Position numbers and translations under genes: made by a program. Shown here piece by piece: positions 34,764 through 48,458 of a DNA stretch of 64,000 nt. The stretch comes from Cryptomeria japonica (taxonomy: Eukaryota; Streptophyta; Pinopsida; Cupressales; Cupressaceae), in contig NC_081407.1 of the NCBI RefSeq assembly GCF_030272615.1, positions 103,151,897 to 103,215,896 of the forward strand, read 5' to 3'. The notes beneath the pieces are model-generated. The model was not told where the DNA came from, searched no databases, and saw only the letters and a list, made by a program, of their open reading frames with translations. How positions within the stretch are numbered: the stretch's first letter is position 1; each line of letters starts with the position of its first letter.

Positions 34764-37725
34764 GCTAGATATGTTCGGTTGGATTTTTCTAGAGGTTCTA
34801 AGTGTGGGTTGGGTCTCTATCTTTGAAAATTTCAGGAACAATTATTCAGGTGGTGCTAAATATTGTGACAATCTTACATATCACCTCTTTGCAAATGGAG
34901 ACCTCTATACTCGAGGTCAAAGTTTCATCCATTGTATTCTTCATACAACATCTACCATTATCCTCCCTCCAAAATCCATTACCCTATCTAAATTAATCCA
35001 GTACTTTCTATGATCTTGCTTCATGCTAATCCATACCATCTATCCTAACTATTCATTTCTTTCATCATCTATCACTATGGTGATCTTGTTTCTCCTATCC
35101 ATATCCTATCTCCATCCATATCCTTTATCTTGATCAAACCTAAGGACAAAAAAATGATTTCAAAAAGATCTTGACATGTCTCCTCATAAGCTACCTTCAT
35201 CTTTCTCGTATTCATTTCCACCTCAATGATTCAGTCATCCATTCCTTGTCTTGTTATACATTGGGGAAACCAAATACCTCTTTCTTCTAATCCAAAAAGC
35301 TCCAAAAATCAGAAATTTCTAAAAGACTTTTAAAAAATAAAAAAAAATCAAAGCATGAATGTATGCCCCCTCCATCAAATCAACAACATGAAAACTCTCA
35401 AATTCTGCAATCAAATTGATTGCATTTCTTGTTAATCAATTCATCACTCAAAATCTATCAACATTAGCATGTCTTATACATGGATAGGTATTCACTCTTT
35501 GAAACCAAACATTCCTATCAATCATCGAATCTTGTTAATCAATCCATATATCAACATCAACATGTCTTATACAAGGATAGGTACACTCAAAACCAGACAG
35601 ATCAGTCTTATACAAGGTACTTACTCTTTGAAACAAGATATTCTTATCAATCATCAAACAAATCAAAATAATGACATAGATCAGTATGACTATTGCATTT
35701 TGTTCTACTTAGTCTTATTCTTATCAATCCTAGATATACTTAGCGTAGTCACTATCCTTGATTTATCACAATCAGTTATCCAATTCATATTCCACCATGG
35801 CTTGGTGATCAGTTTAAATATCCATATTGAACTAGTATCGACAGCTAGGAGCAAAATCCTGACCTCGCTGGGGACATTTCGCCTTGAGTTTTTTCAACAA
35901 TAGACCAAACACGTAGCAAGACAACAAGGATCAAGACAAACAACAATGACAACGACAATGCAAGAAGGCTAGACATCATGGAATTTAACTGATTGAAATT
36001 GAACAAACGATCTATTTGCAAGATGTTTTACTTGACAAGAATACATTTCCAATAGCATACATGCTTACTTATGGTTGTTAATTTTTTCTTATCATATCTC
36101 CTAAGAAACTCAAGGATGTTTCAATGACTAGAGAAGAAAGGAAGGAATGTGATGTTTTCTATGTTTACTATTTGGGAGTGAAGCCTTCTACTATGCAAAT
36201 TGGTCTTACGACGTGATCGGGTAACATATCACTAAGGACATTTCAGATTTTTATGAGACAAAAGTTAACTCTTGTCTGTTTTACACAAGCAACACTTAGG
36301 TCATCTTGTTTCAATTATTCCTTGATGCTTGTATCATCTTGCAATATCAAAATCCATGTAAGCTATACTCAAGTCATTGTGGTTTAATTATACCATGATG
36401 CTTGTATCAACTTTCAACAAATCAAAGCTCGGTGATGAAAAGAAAGGAAGCACTGGAACTTTGATCAAAACAGATGGAAACATTTGGGAATGAGAATGCA
36501 TTAGTATCATTTCATTATCATTATCATCTTAATATTGCATTAGGTTGCATATCATTTTAACCTTGCATTAGTATCATTAGCATCTTAATCTTGCATTAGG
36601 TTGTGTATCATTTTAATCTCGCATTAGTATCATTTCATTATCATTGTCATCTTCAAATTGCATTAGGTTGCACATCATTATCATATTACTCATTCATGTA
36701 GGTGCATTATCACTATCATTATCATTATCACTATCATTACCAGATCATTCCTAAAATCTGCATTTAGTTGCATTATCATATCATGGCATTTAGTTGCATA
36801 TCATCATCATCATCTAGTCACGTCACATGCATCACATCATCATGAAATATTTCTTCACTTTCATATCTTCATCATTCATCCAACTCTCATCTATCATGTC
36901 TTATACAGGATGTATCTTTCCTGAAACCAAATGTTTTGATCAGGTCTTATACAAGATATATCATTCCTGAAACCAGATGTTTTGATCATCTTTGTCTCAT
37001 ACAGGAGGTGTCATTCCTGAAACCATAATTTATTTCAATCTTATCAATTCTATCAATCCATTTCATCTGATCTATTCTATCATGTCTTATACAGGATGTA
37101 ACTTTCTTGAAACCAGTCATTTTGATCAAGTCTTATACAAGATATATCGTTCCTGAAACAAGATGTTTTGATAATCTTTGTCTTATACAGGAGGTGTAAT
37201 TCCTGAAACTAGAATTGATCTCAATCTTATCAATTCTATCAATCCTTTTCATCTAATCCATTCTGTCATGTCTTATACAGGATGTATCTTTCCTGAAACT
37301 AGACATTTTGATCAGGACTTAAACAGGATATATTGTTCATGAAACCAGATGTTTTGATCATCTTTGTCTTATACATGAGATGTCATTCCTAAAACCAAAC
37401 TTGATCTCATTCTTATCAATCTGATCAATCTTGTCAAACCCATGCTTGTCATCAACTATCCATTCTTCTATCTTTCAAATAACATTCTTCTTCTTTCAAG
37501 AGATCATTCATGCCTTTAGTGCATGAACAATCTCCTAAGGGGGCATTATCATATCAAATCTCCATATCAATTTCATATTAATCTCAAATCAACACCAACT
37601 TCATATCGAATTTTCATATCAAATCAATTATTCATATCTGGGGCATCATATCGACAATTTTGACGACAACATCATATCGAGAATTTTTCTTTGAATTTTA
37701 TTCATATCAACATATCAACTATTAG
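34764..37725 (+). mobile_element. E2: 3' internal part of a Tat-related element
   Basis: Homologous along its length to E3 44076-47076 plus 59438-59590: TTCTAAGTGTGG-TTGGGTCTCTATC at the start, the CACCATGGCTTGG block, the TCTTATACAGGATG repeats and the CTTTAGTGCATGAACAATC block. No ORF is supported. The left end abuts the E1 3' LTR. The right end stops at 37725 before an LTR, without its polypurine tract. I infer that its last bases reappear at 62246-62256. Confidence 0.7.
36895..37452 (+). repeat. 186-bp higher-order repeat of hairpin units (E2)
   Basis: CATGTCTTATACAGGATGTA occurs at 36895, 37081 and 37267 (the middle copy has GATGTAACT after it), exactly 186 bases apart. Each long unit holds three shorter ones of the form TATACAGGA-(8)-TCCTGAAAC, where CAGGA and TCCTG can pair. 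Confidence 0.85.
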
Positions 37726-39096
37726 TGTAGACACCTAAAAGTTGCACAATGAATTAAGTGAATTTTATTCATTTAATTATTCTTAATTCTTCCTATTAAT
37801 TAAATTAAGATTTAATTAATATCTATATTCTTCTAATCGCCTATTAATTGAATTAAGATTTAATTAATATATCCTTCTTCTATCTAAGCCATTTAATCAA
37901 ATACCCCTTCTAGCCCATTTAATTAAATTTACATTTAATTAAATCCCCCCACTTGCAAAATCCTACAAATGCAAGTTGCAACCACAATTGAAACAAATTA
38001 ATTTTATTTTAATTAAATTCTATTTTCCCCACCCACTTGCATTATCCTACATCTCCCACTTGCCTCTCTAAACCCCCTTCTAGATTCTTCTAATCCCTTC
38101 TAAATTAGCCTAACCCATCACTTCTCAAAACCCTTAAAAGTCTTTGAAAACCACTAAAGGCTTTATGTCTTCAACAAGTTATCCTTGAAAGTCTTTCAAA
38201 CCATTAATGGTTAACTCAACCTTCTTGCATGGTTAGAGACTTTTTGCCTAACTCAACCTTCATCTAACTCAGGGGTCTCATCAAGCATTCATGGCTTTGA
38301 CCATGGTTATCCCTTTAACCCTTGCACAAGAGTTTTTCCTTTGGGTAAAAGCTTTATCCAATGGATAATCTTAACCTAAACTTAGCCCTTACCCCTAGGG
38401 TAACCATGAGGTCTTCTCAAGCATTTAATGCTTCTTTCATCTCCTCTCAAGCAATCTTATGTTGACAATTGTCACCATTTCATTGGTGAGAATTGTGAAC
38501 ATGGATTGATAGCTTTCAATCCTAGCCCTTGATAAGATCATCCTATCCTAACCCTCCATTGCCCTATTTTCCCTATAAATAGAGCCCTTTCCTTCTTCAA
38601 AACAATCAAGTCTTTGTGCATAAAACTTATAGTCTCGTAGCATTAACCATATTATCTCTCTTTGATAGAATAGCATTTTAGATCATTTTGATAGCATTAT
38701 AATCTTAGATATACCATGTTAATCTCATATCATGTTAGATTCATCTTAGTATCATTTTCATACTAGTTCAAGCTTCATATCAATATCTTGCATCCTATCA
38801 TCATATAGTTTCATATCTAAAATCATCAGCTAAGATCATGGTTGCATTCCATTTAGATAGAATCATTTAAATCTCGTTCTTTAGGTTGTCATCTTAAAGA
38901 ATCAAGTGCTCTTCCAAGCTGAAAGCCACCTTGAATCTTGAATATCCTTGGAGATAGAGGAACATTGAACGATTTTAAAGAGTTTAGATTAATTTAACTT
39001 GCTTTGTTTGGATTTCTAACCTCTAATGTGATGTTTCATGTGTGTGTTTGAATTTTTTTCTCCTATTACAGGATGATACCACATTTCCAGCATACT
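37726..39096 (+). repeat. E3 5' LTR
   Basis: TGTAGACACCTAAAAGTTGC to about CCAGCATACT, 1.37 kb. It matches 59611-60813 in the same sense and 60819-62245 in the opposite sense. TATA box TATAAATAGAG at 38574-38584, kept at 60458 and, inverted, at 61311-61318. Confidence 0.85.
38574..38584 (+). promoter_or_regulatory. TATA box, E3 LTR
   Basis: TATAAATAGAG, identical in all three E3 LTR copies, about 520 bases before the LTR end. Likely core promoter. Confidence 0.6.
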
Positions 39097-39100
39097 ATTT

Positions 39101-39118
39101 TGGCACCCACCATGGGGC
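39101..39118 (+). promoter_or_regulatory. E3 primer-binding site
   Basis: TGGCACCCACCATGGGGC, four bases after the LTR. Compared with E1 (12784) two G are A, both at former CpG sites. Confidence 0.75.
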
Positions 39119-42100
39119 ACGTCCTAAAAAATAACATCATTTTTCATGCAGGTAGAAAATAACAATCACACCAAAATACTAGAATAGCGCATCCAGAACT
39201 TCTTGTAGCACATCCATGCTAAACTTTAGTGCATCCATGGCATTGTTTAGCACTTATAGACCATTCTTTAGCGCATTCTGTAACCTTTCTGGTGCATACC
39301 CTTTTCTGCTTGTCAAATGCATAGGAGCACTATTTTAGCACATAAAGGCCTCAGAGTAGTGCATCCATTTGATTTTCTAGCGCATAGACATCATTTGTTA
39401 GTGCACCTGTGCCACAGTTTAGCACATAGAGCTAGCAAAGGCAAAAATTTGTAACAGAGGTAAAAAAAAAAGTTAGGTTTGTGGGAGGACAACATATATG
39501 GAATATAACATTTAAGTATAAGTATACTTTAAGTTATATTCCATATATATTGTTAGGATGTTTAAGATGGGTTTCAGACCTCTAGGAGTTATAATGCAAA
39601 ATCTAGTTTTTGGAAGATCCTCCAAATATCAGACAGTCAAATTTTAGGGCATTTCAGGCTCAGGATTGTAAAATTTGTAACCAAGATCATAATTTAGGCT
39701 TGTGAAGCCCACCATCATGATTTAATTTTTTTTCCTAACTGATTGTGTGCAGGTTCTAACATATTTATACAAGAACAAAAGGAATTAGTTTAGTTTTCTT
39801 TGCTTTCTTTCAAAGTTAGTAAAAATAACTCACATTTTTTTTTCTTTTTTTTTTTCGCAAAAGCTTAAAATGAACCTCATGATTTATTTTGGATGCATAA
39901 AATGAACTTCATGCTTTCCTTTTGGTGCTTACAATAAAACTCAATCTTTTCTTTATTGCATGGATAAAAAGAACAACAAAACAAACTTTTTATTTTTGCA
40001 AGTTAGGAAAAAACACTTAGTTTGGGCTTAAAAGGAACACCAACTTGCTTTTCAGTTTGCAAAAGGTAAAAAGAATCACATTTTCCTTTGGTGCATAAAA
40101 CAAACTCACTTCATTTTTGTAAAAGGATAAAAAGAACCTCACTTTCATTGTTTTGTGCAAAGCAAAAAGAGTTTTCATTAAGGATTGACTTCACGATTTT
40201 CCTTTTGCTGACCAACATCATGATTTACTTTGTTGACCAGGCTTGTTTTTCAAAGGTTTTAGAAATACACACTTTTTTATGAAAGGTTAAAAAGAACACC
40301 ATGCTTTTTGGAGCAACATCTCCAAATAGAAGCTAGCAAATCATTGTTTTGAAGGCTAAAAAGAACCTTGTTTGCCTTGTCTCAAAAGTGGAAGGTATAT
40401 GCTCTTCCCTTAACTGGGTGATAAAAAAGCCAAACCACTCTTATGCTTTCTTCATTTCAAGCATTTACATCCTTTAGTAGGCCTACCCTCCCGAGTTTCT
40501 CTTAGAATGCCATTTAAATGGTTAGTGAGAGGGAAACGACCTAAGTGGGAAACAACTTTATCGCCAAGTATTCTGGCCCACTATAATCAAATGTGGAGGC
40601 TAACGAAAGTCCCCTTCAATGGTTTTGCTCAGCGATTAGTCTTTCCCCACTATCTTTATGATACGTAAAGCCTTTGTTTTAAAGGTTGGTAAGCCTCTTG
40701 AGGGAGTTTATCACTAAAGACTGAACAAAAGCTTGATTACGAACCTTAGCATTAGAAACTTTGAGCTAAGTTAGTTGCCAAACATTGGCAATATCATAGT
40801 GCAAGGGTGGGGAAGAATCTACCCCCAAGATTACTCATCGTATATCTCCCAAAATAGCTAGTCAACTGTGAAGAAATTCACTTTGAGTTAGTTTCTAGCA
40901 AAAGGCAAAAAAATGGGCACCCCCTAGGGGGTGACAAGGCTGTTTGAGCTGACGGAGTATCGAGACTAGTGGGCTATGATATTGTCAATGACCTTTGAAT
41001 AAAGAGTCTATCTGATGTGTCTTTTTTTGTAAATCAAACCAGTAATAACATTGAGGATTTGAACACATCCTCAAAAGAACATATACTCAATTTTTAACAT
41101 AGGGATGATCATTGTTTTCATGTGTGTTATGTCTTCTTGTTATGAATATTGAAATATCTTGCAAATCAACCCCATACAACAATTAATTCAAAACAAAGAG
41201 AAAAGAGAAACCTTAGAGAGAAAAGAATTACCAAATCCAACAAAACACTTCTCTAAGGTGAGTATCAACATTTCAACTATCTTTAGGAAAGACTTTCATC
41301 CAATAAGAATAGGGGACTATCAAACCAAGTGATCAAGAGTTTATCATCCAACTATCTCAATGACAACAATACCTAGCTAGGTATTCAAGTTAGTCAAATC
41401 AAGTTTCCATATCACGAGACTTTATCCATATCATTTGATGTGCTTTGTCATAGGGGCCTTTCAATATCATAGAAAAATCATCAAACAAAGAAATTAGGTC
41501 AGTTAGCGCACAGGAGAAACAACCTAGCACATCTCAAACTTTCAATAGTGCATTTGCACCAAAACTTAGTGCTTTCATCAATAAAATTAGTGCACAATCA
41601 GTATCATACTGGTGAAATTTAGGTAGCACTTGTCTGCATCATTATAGCACATTCAAACATCATTCTAGCATATCCAAGACATATCATCGTGCTTTCAACT
41701 CAAACATTGGCATGTAATCAGAACATATTAGCGCGTAACCCATCCAAAGCAGTCATTTTCAAACAATTTGAATTAGCGCATAGGAGAGGAAACTTAGCAC
41801 ATAAAGAAACTTTTGTGGTGCATCTAGAATATTTATTAGCACATATAGTATTTGCTTTAGCACATGGTAAAAACCAAGAAAAATAGAGAGCAAATCAGGC
41901 CTTTCAGGAAATTTTCATCAAAAACCTCAAATACCCTTTCAGATCCTTTAGCAAACTCAACAGTCAAAATCCGAACCAGATTATCAAAGAAAATTTCCAT
42001 ATCCAACAAGGTACTATTAGAGTGAGTTTTCAAATCATCAACTAGTTTAAGATAGGACTTCATCCAACAAAATTAGGACGTATCAGAAATAGTGATCAAA

Positions 42101-42497
42101 GTTTCACCATCCAACGGATTCTATCAAAACAACATACCTAGTTTAATCCTTGAGTTGTCAAATCAAGTTTCTATATCAGGAGACTTTATCCATATCATTT
42201 GACACACTTTTTCGTCGAGGAAAATCGAACTAAACCTCTACTTGATAAAGTAAGGTTGAGTTTTTCAAATGAAGTATCCAAATCAAACATTAACGACAGT
42301 CTTTGATCATTTGTATATGACCACTCCCCACATTTTGAGAAGAAGAAGTCTTCATCAAAAGACTAAGTTAAAAAAATAGACAACCTAGTCCTAGGAACCT
42401 TATCAAAAGGATTAAATTTCTCTACATCAACCTATCAAAAATACCAACTTTGATCATTCATCATCAAACTGAGAAAAGGAAAACTTAGTCAAAGAAA
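39119..42497 (+). other. E3 leader
   Basis: No ORF is supported. Two clusters of TTAGCGCA/TTAGCACAT-type words lie at about 39180-39430 and 41500-41870, like those of the E1 leader. The block 40300-40600 is homologous to E1 13440-13740. A pyrimidine-rich run lies at about 39836-39857. The leader is about 3.4 kb, longer than that of E1, and fills the place where gag would start. Confidence 0.6.
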
Positions 42498-43076
42498 ATG
42501 AGTCCAAACCTAAATGAAGATCAAGATATCATTGCTCTCCAATCTAATCCCATTTTTTATCAAGATCCCACCTATCAAGAATCCTATGATCATCCCCTAA
42601 TATTTTGGTATTCCATCCATGATGACCCCCTTTCATCTCAAGAGCAGAGTCCCATTCAACATACATCTCCTAAGAAAAATCATGATATCCCTTCCATATC
42701 CTCCACTAATATAATTCCAAATCAAAAGGAAAGAACAAACTCAAATGATCCTACTCCAAGTCAAAATCAAGATCAATTAATCTCTTCTTCCTCCAAATCT
42801 ATCTTAGGTCCTTTCATTCCAAATCCAAAATTTTCATCGTCCAAATCTATCTTAGGTCCTTACATTCCAAAGTCAAACATTTCATCCTCCAAATCTATCT
42901 TAGGTCCTTTCATTCCAAAGTCAAACTCTTCATCTTCCAAATCTATCTTAGGTCCTTTCATTCCAAAATCAAACTCTTCTTCCATTCCATCCATCTTGGG
43001 TCCTTACCTCCATCCATCTACCAATCCATCACCTCAAATGATCCATAAGAAAGATCAACAAAGGAAACATCTTTGA
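42498..43076 (+). CDS. E3 ORF with 16-residue repeats
   Basis: A 192-residue open frame that I do not recognise. The N-terminal 90 residues are acidic, Asn/Gln/Ser/Pro-rich (MSPNLNEDQDIIALQ, YQESYDHPLIFWY). Then comes a tandem repeat of 16 residues, SSSSKSILGPFIPKSN and variants, about five copies in 42784-43010. It ends with a basic tail (MIHKKDQQRKHL). The DNA period is 48 bases and the repeat is kept in frame. One more degenerate copy (SILGPYVPK) lies beyond the stop near 43135. The frame occupies the place where E1 has gag-pol. Low-complexity, disordered protein with no predicted membrane segment. Whether it is translated is unknown; the frame-preserving repeats suggest past selection or recent expansion. 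Confidence 0.5.
   Translation: MSPNLNEDQDIIALQSNPIFYQDPTYQESYDHPLIFWYSIHDDPLSSQEQSPIQHTSPKKNHDIPSISSTNIIPNQKERTNSNDPTPSQNQDQLISSSSKSILGPFIPNPKFSSSKSILGPYIPKSNISSSKSILGPFIPKSNSSSSKSILGPFIPKSNSSSIPSILGPYLHPSTNPSPQMIHKKDQQRKHL
42784..43010 (+). repeat. 48-bp coding tandem repeat
   Basis: TCCAAATCTATCTTAGGTCC occurs at 42792, 42840, 42888 and 42936, exactly 48 bases apart, with a degenerate fifth copy near 42985 and another near 43130. Confidence 0.9.
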
Positions 43077-44075
43077 GCTTCTTTCAACCCTCTATCTAAA
43101 CATCTTTCCAAAACTATTCTTCCATCATTTCCTCTATCTATTTTGGGTCCTTATGTCCCAAAATTCAATTTTCCTCCATCTCTTCATCACTTCTCAAGTT
43201 GTATACCAACACTCATCTTCAATACATTTCCATCTATCCTCGCACAAATCTTCAAACATTCTATCTATTATCCAACACCTCTTTTCTATCCTTCCATCCC
43301 TTTCATTCAATCCTTTGCATAAATCCTTCATCTGTGAGATAGGTGTTTGTGTCATTTTGTCACATACTTGCCCATGCTCGAATCTCATGTTCAGTCCTTT
43401 TCCTAGATATCTATTCATGAAATACTTCTTAATCTGAGGTTGTCCCTCTTTAATATTTTCTTTTGGTTGGGATACACACTCAATCCATAAAAGAACCACT
43501 TAGCGTATCTTGGTATTGGCATCTTTTGATTACTATATCTCATACACTTAATCAATTTCTCTAAATCATTGTGATCTCTTAGTTGAAGACATGGCTAGTG
43601 AAAAATCTAAAATCTTGCTTTAGCACCACTGTGATTATTAGACCCATGTAAGTTTCATCACTTACAAGCCAATGCAAGAAAAATAAAGAGAAAAAATAAA
43701 TATGAAAAGCATGAGCAAGCAAATGAATATCAAGAAAATAAAAATACAATGAAATGCAATATCAAAATGCTTGGCTATGGGAACATGCAAGTAACTCCAT
43801 CGGGGATATGGATGCCTAGCTGGCAATAGAGCAATATTTGTGAGATTACAACAGTAACCTCGTCGGGGCTATGGACACTCGCTAGCAGTGAGGCTCTATC
43901 CAAGATGCTTTTGAAGTCAAGATAACTCATGTAGCTACACATGCTGGATTCTAAAGATTACAGTGATCATATGATCCGGAATGAACCCACTTGCACACAC
44001 ATGGGTAATCAAAGACTAAGTACCTTGATCTAGTTTGGGATTCTTCTTCCCTTTTGAGTCTACTTCCCAATTCCT
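43077..44075 (+). other. E3 unassigned internal segment
   Basis: Pyrimidine-rich to 43450, then mixed. No supported ORF and no match that I see to E1. It contains two similar phrases, TCGGGGATATGGATGCCTAG and TCGGGGCTATGGACACTCG (43801 and 43863). Confidence 0.4.
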
Positions 44076-44274
44076 AGAAATGTTCAGTTGAATTTTCCAA
44101 AGGTTCTAAGTGTGGATTGGGTCTCTATCTTTGAAAAGTTCAAGAACACTTATTTAGATGGTGCTAAATACTGTGACAATCTTACATATTGCCTTTTTAC
44201 AAATGTAAACCTCAATGCTTGGGGGCAAAGTTCATCCACTCTATTCTTCCTACAATTCACTTTATCCATACCAT

Positions 44275-44640
44275 CTATCCTATCTATTAATAGCTTCTAT
44301 CATCCAGTGCTATCTATGATCTTGCTTCACCTCATCCATATCATCTAATCCATATCCCTTATCCTATCTATTCATTACTTCTATCATCCAGTGCTATCTA
44401 TGATCTTGCTTCACCTCATCCATATCCCTTATCCTATCTATCCATTTCTTCTATCATCCAATGCTATCTACGATCTTGCTTCACTTTATCCATACCATCT
44501 ATCCTATCTATGCATAGCTTCTATCATCCAGTGCTATCTACGATCTTGCTTCAATTTATCCATACCATCTATCCTATCTATTCATTGCTTCCATCATCCA
44601 GTGCTATCCATATCCTATCTCTATCCTTATCCCCTTTTCA
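44275..44640 (+). repeat. 70-bp tandem repeat, about five copies (E3)
   Basis: The word CTT(C)TATCATCCA recurs at 44294, 44378, 44448, 44518 and 44588 (last as CTTCCATC). The last four are 70 bases apart and the first interval is 84. Units contain GCTATCTA(T/C)GATCTTGCTTC. Confidence 0.85.
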
Positions 44641-46529
44641 ATCCTTGATCTTGATCAAAACTAAGGACAAAAACATGATTTCAAAAATCTCTTAAGCTAA
44701 TTTTGTCTTTCTCCTATCCATTTCCACCTCAATGGTTTAGTCATCCATTCCTTACCTTTCTATACATTGGGGCAACCAAATACATATTTCTTCTAATCCA
44801 AAAAATCAAAAAATCAAAAAATCAAAAAAATAAAAATAAAAAAAATCGACAAAATCAAGAACAAAATTGAATATAAAAAACATGAAAGCATGGACCATCC
44901 ATGAAATCAATTCAACAATAGGAAAACTCTCAAAGTCTGCAATCAAATGGATCACATGTCTTGTTAATCAATTCATCACTCGAAATCTATCAACATCAAC
45001 AAGTCTTATACAGGGATAGGTACACTCGAAACCAAATAGATCAATCTTATATGGGGTACTCACTCTTTGAAACTAGACATTCCTATCAATCATCAAGTCT
45101 TGATAATCAATCCATCTATCAATATCAACATCAACATCAACATGTCTCATACAAAGATAGGTATGCTTAAAACCAGATAGATTGGTCTTATACGGGGTAC
45201 TCACTCTTTGAAATCAGACATTCTTATCAATCATCAAACAAATCAAAACAATGACATAGACCAGTATGACTGCTAGATTTTGTTCTAGTTAGCCTTATTT
45301 TTATCAATTCATGTTTCACAGATCATATTGTACATATCATATACACCCATCTGAGACATCACCAAAAATTGACAAATGCTTATCAATCTTGGACATACTT
45401 AGCGTAGTCACTATCCTTGGTTTATCTAAATCAGTTATCCAAATCATATCCCACCATGGCTTGGAAATCAATGTACATATCCATATCAAAGTAGTATCAA
45501 TAGCAAGGGGAAAAATCTTGACCTCATTGGGGGCATTTCACCTTCAAGATTTTCAACATCAGACCAAACACATAGCAAGACAACAAGGATCAGAACAACC
45601 AACAAATGACAAACGACAATGCAAGAAGGCTAGACATCACAAACTTAAACTGATTGAAATTGAATAAAATATCTATTTACAAGATGTTTTAATTGAAAAG
45701 AATACATTTCCAATAGCATGCATGCTTACTTATGTTTGTTAATTTTTGCTTATCATATCACCTAAGTGACTCAAGGATGTCTCAACGACTAGAGAAGCAA
45801 GGAAGGAATGTGATGTTTTCTTTATCTGCTATCTGTGAGTGAAGTCTTTTATCATGCAAATTTGTCTTACAACGTGATCAGGTAACATATCACTAAAGAC
45901 ATTTCGAATTTGTATGAGACAAAGGTTAACTCTTGTCTATTTTATGCAAGCAACACTCAGGTCATCTTGGTTCAATTATACCTCGATGCTTGTGTCGTCT
46001 TGTAATATCAAAATCCATGTAAGTTATACTCAGGTCATTATGGTTTAATTATACCATGATGCTTGTATCAACTTTCAACAAATCAAGGCTCGATGATGAA
46101 AACAAAGGAAGCACTGGCACTTTGATCACAATAGATGGCAACATTGAGAATGAGAATGCATATTAATATTTTCATTAGCTACACATCATTATCATCTTAA
46201 TCTTGCATTAGGTTGCACATCATTTTTAATCTCTCATTTAGTTGCACATCATTATCATTATCATTATCCTACACCTCATTTTCAAGATACATCATACATC
46301 TCATAAATCAATGCAATGCATCATCACATTTTTTATCATCTCATCATAAATCATACATTCACATCATAATCAAAATCAAGAGCATTTATCTAAGCATCAC
46401 ATCATCCTCATAGAATCTCATATCAAAACATAATGCATATTATTCATCATTGCATCCATCACATGCATAGCTATGGTATCATCATGGACTCTTTCTTCAC
46501 TTCCATATCTTCATCATTATTCCAAACTA

Positions 46530-46862
46530 TCTTCTATCATGTCTTATACAGGATGTATCTTTCCTGAAACTAGATGTTTTGATTAGCTCTTATACAGGAT
46601 ATACCGTTGCCGAAAACAGATGTTTTGATAAGCTCTTATATAGGATATATCATTCCTAAAACTAGACGTTTTGATCAGCTCTTATATAGGATATATCGTT
46701 CTTGAAACCAGATGCTTGATCATCCATGTCTTATGCAGGTGGTATCATTCCTGAAACCAGACGCTTGATCATCCATGTCTTATATAGGCGGTATCAATCT
46801 TGAAACCAGATGCTCGATCATCCATGTCTTATATAGGAGGTGTCATACCTGAAACTAGACTT
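46530..46862 (+). repeat. Hairpin-type short tandem repeats (E3)
   Basis: About seven units of 46-49 bases of the form TCTTATA(C/T)AGG-...-CCTGAAACCAGATG, related to the E2 array at 36895 but without its 186-base higher order. Confidence 0.75.
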
Positions 46863-48458
46863 GATCTTAATCTAATCAATCTTAATCTCAATCCAATCAA
46901 TATAATCAATCTTATCAAACTCATGCATGTCATCACTATCCACTCTTCTATCTTTCAAATAGCATTCTTCTTCTTTCGAGAGATCATTCATGCCTTTAGT
47001 GCACGAACGATCTCCCAAGGGGGCATTATCGTATCAAATCTCGACATCAATTTCATATCAGTTTCATATCAACATCTATAGTACCCCTCCTCGATCAACC
47101 TCTTTTGTATGTTTTGAGTTACTTCAGTGACTATTCTGTAGAACATTATTGTATTTTGATTCGGATATTATGCGATGTTATTTCATACTTTATCTGGATT
47201 TATGGTGTATGATTTTATGTAGTATTTCAGTGCTTATGAGTAATGTTATTTTTTATGGATCATTATCATGGACTGACACTTTTCCCTTATATTGCGATGC
47301 ATTATTTATATGTTGTGTGTTTGCAAGTGTATTGGGATGTGAGGGGATGGTTTTTCTTCACTCACTCTGGTGAGACAAGGAATGTCACGATTCTCCTTCA
47401 TTGGTGTGTTTACCATGTCTATATGTATATTGTCTATATGCACATGTGGTTCCTTGGTGTAGGACATTGTAGGTACAAGTATTGGGTAGCTACGGGGTAT
47501 CGACTCCACCTGGTTTCATAGGTTTGAGCGTGCCTTATATATATATATATATATATATATATCCGATGAGAGTGGAGGAGATAGTTGTTGTACCCTAGCT
47601 TGACCGTAGTTACACTCGTGTGAGTGTTGTCAGTCAGTTGTGTTTCCTTGTCTGGTTGTTATGCATGTCATGGTGCCTTGGTTTGGTCATTTGAGAGTCA
47701 TCATTTGACCTGTCTTGGTTTTGCATGTTTCCATTTATTTAAATGGTCATTTAATCTAAATGGATGATGATATCTTGTGTTGGCGTAATCATTTAATTAT
47801 TATGCTCTGTGATTATTGATTTATTAAATTGATGAATTCCTAGATTAAATGGTTAAATGGCTTAATTTATTCTGTAAAGGTGCATTGATATTTTTGCGAA
47901 ATAAATAAATTGCCTAGCCATTTAAAAAGGTTAAATACTTATGTTGAAGGAAGTATTTATGGAAAAAGAAATAAATAAAAGCTTGCCTTTTTATTTTTCC
48001 ATTTTGGCCTTTTTAATTTAATCATTGGAAAGAAAGAAATCTAATTGCCTTTTTAGTTTTAAAATATTTAAATCTGATTGGATGAAATAACTTTAACCTA
48101 GAAGCTTAGGTTGAAAAGATATTTTGGGCATCCATTATGGGGATTCACGGCAGGAGAAGAAGAGGAATTTTGGAGGAGAAGAAAATATTTCGGGAAAAAT
48201 TACTCGAGGAGCTGGAAATTTGAACTGGTTGCAAGACTGGATTTTCTTTAGCTCTTGCTTGCTATTTGCTTCAAGGTTGGAGGTTCCCTTCTTGTTTTGA
48301 ATTTGCTTTTTAAAATTTTCAGTTTGCTTCCTGTGTGTGGAAATTTATATAATTTTCCTGTAGATGTTTGTGGAATAATTGGAATGGAATAAATAGTGTT
48401 TATTATTGTTGGTTTTGTGAAATCTATATCACATGTTTGCATTTAGGAATGAAATGGT

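Larger units (their letters stand above)
44076..47076 (+). other. E3 3' region shared with E2
   Basis: Homologous to 34764-37600. It includes a 70-bp tandem repeat (44275-44640), the CACCATGGCTTGG block near 45450 and hairpin-type repeats (46530-46862). No coding motif. It is interrupted at 47076 by E5 and continues at 59438. Confidence 0.65.

Noticed and set aside
36895-37452. Palindromic repeats resembling a CRISPR array
   Set aside because: Eukaryotic retroelement context, spacers are themselves repeated at 186 bases, no cas genes.
47536-47562. (TA)n as a possible functional TATA region
   Set aside because: Almost absent from the other LTR copy of the same element, so it expanded after insertion.
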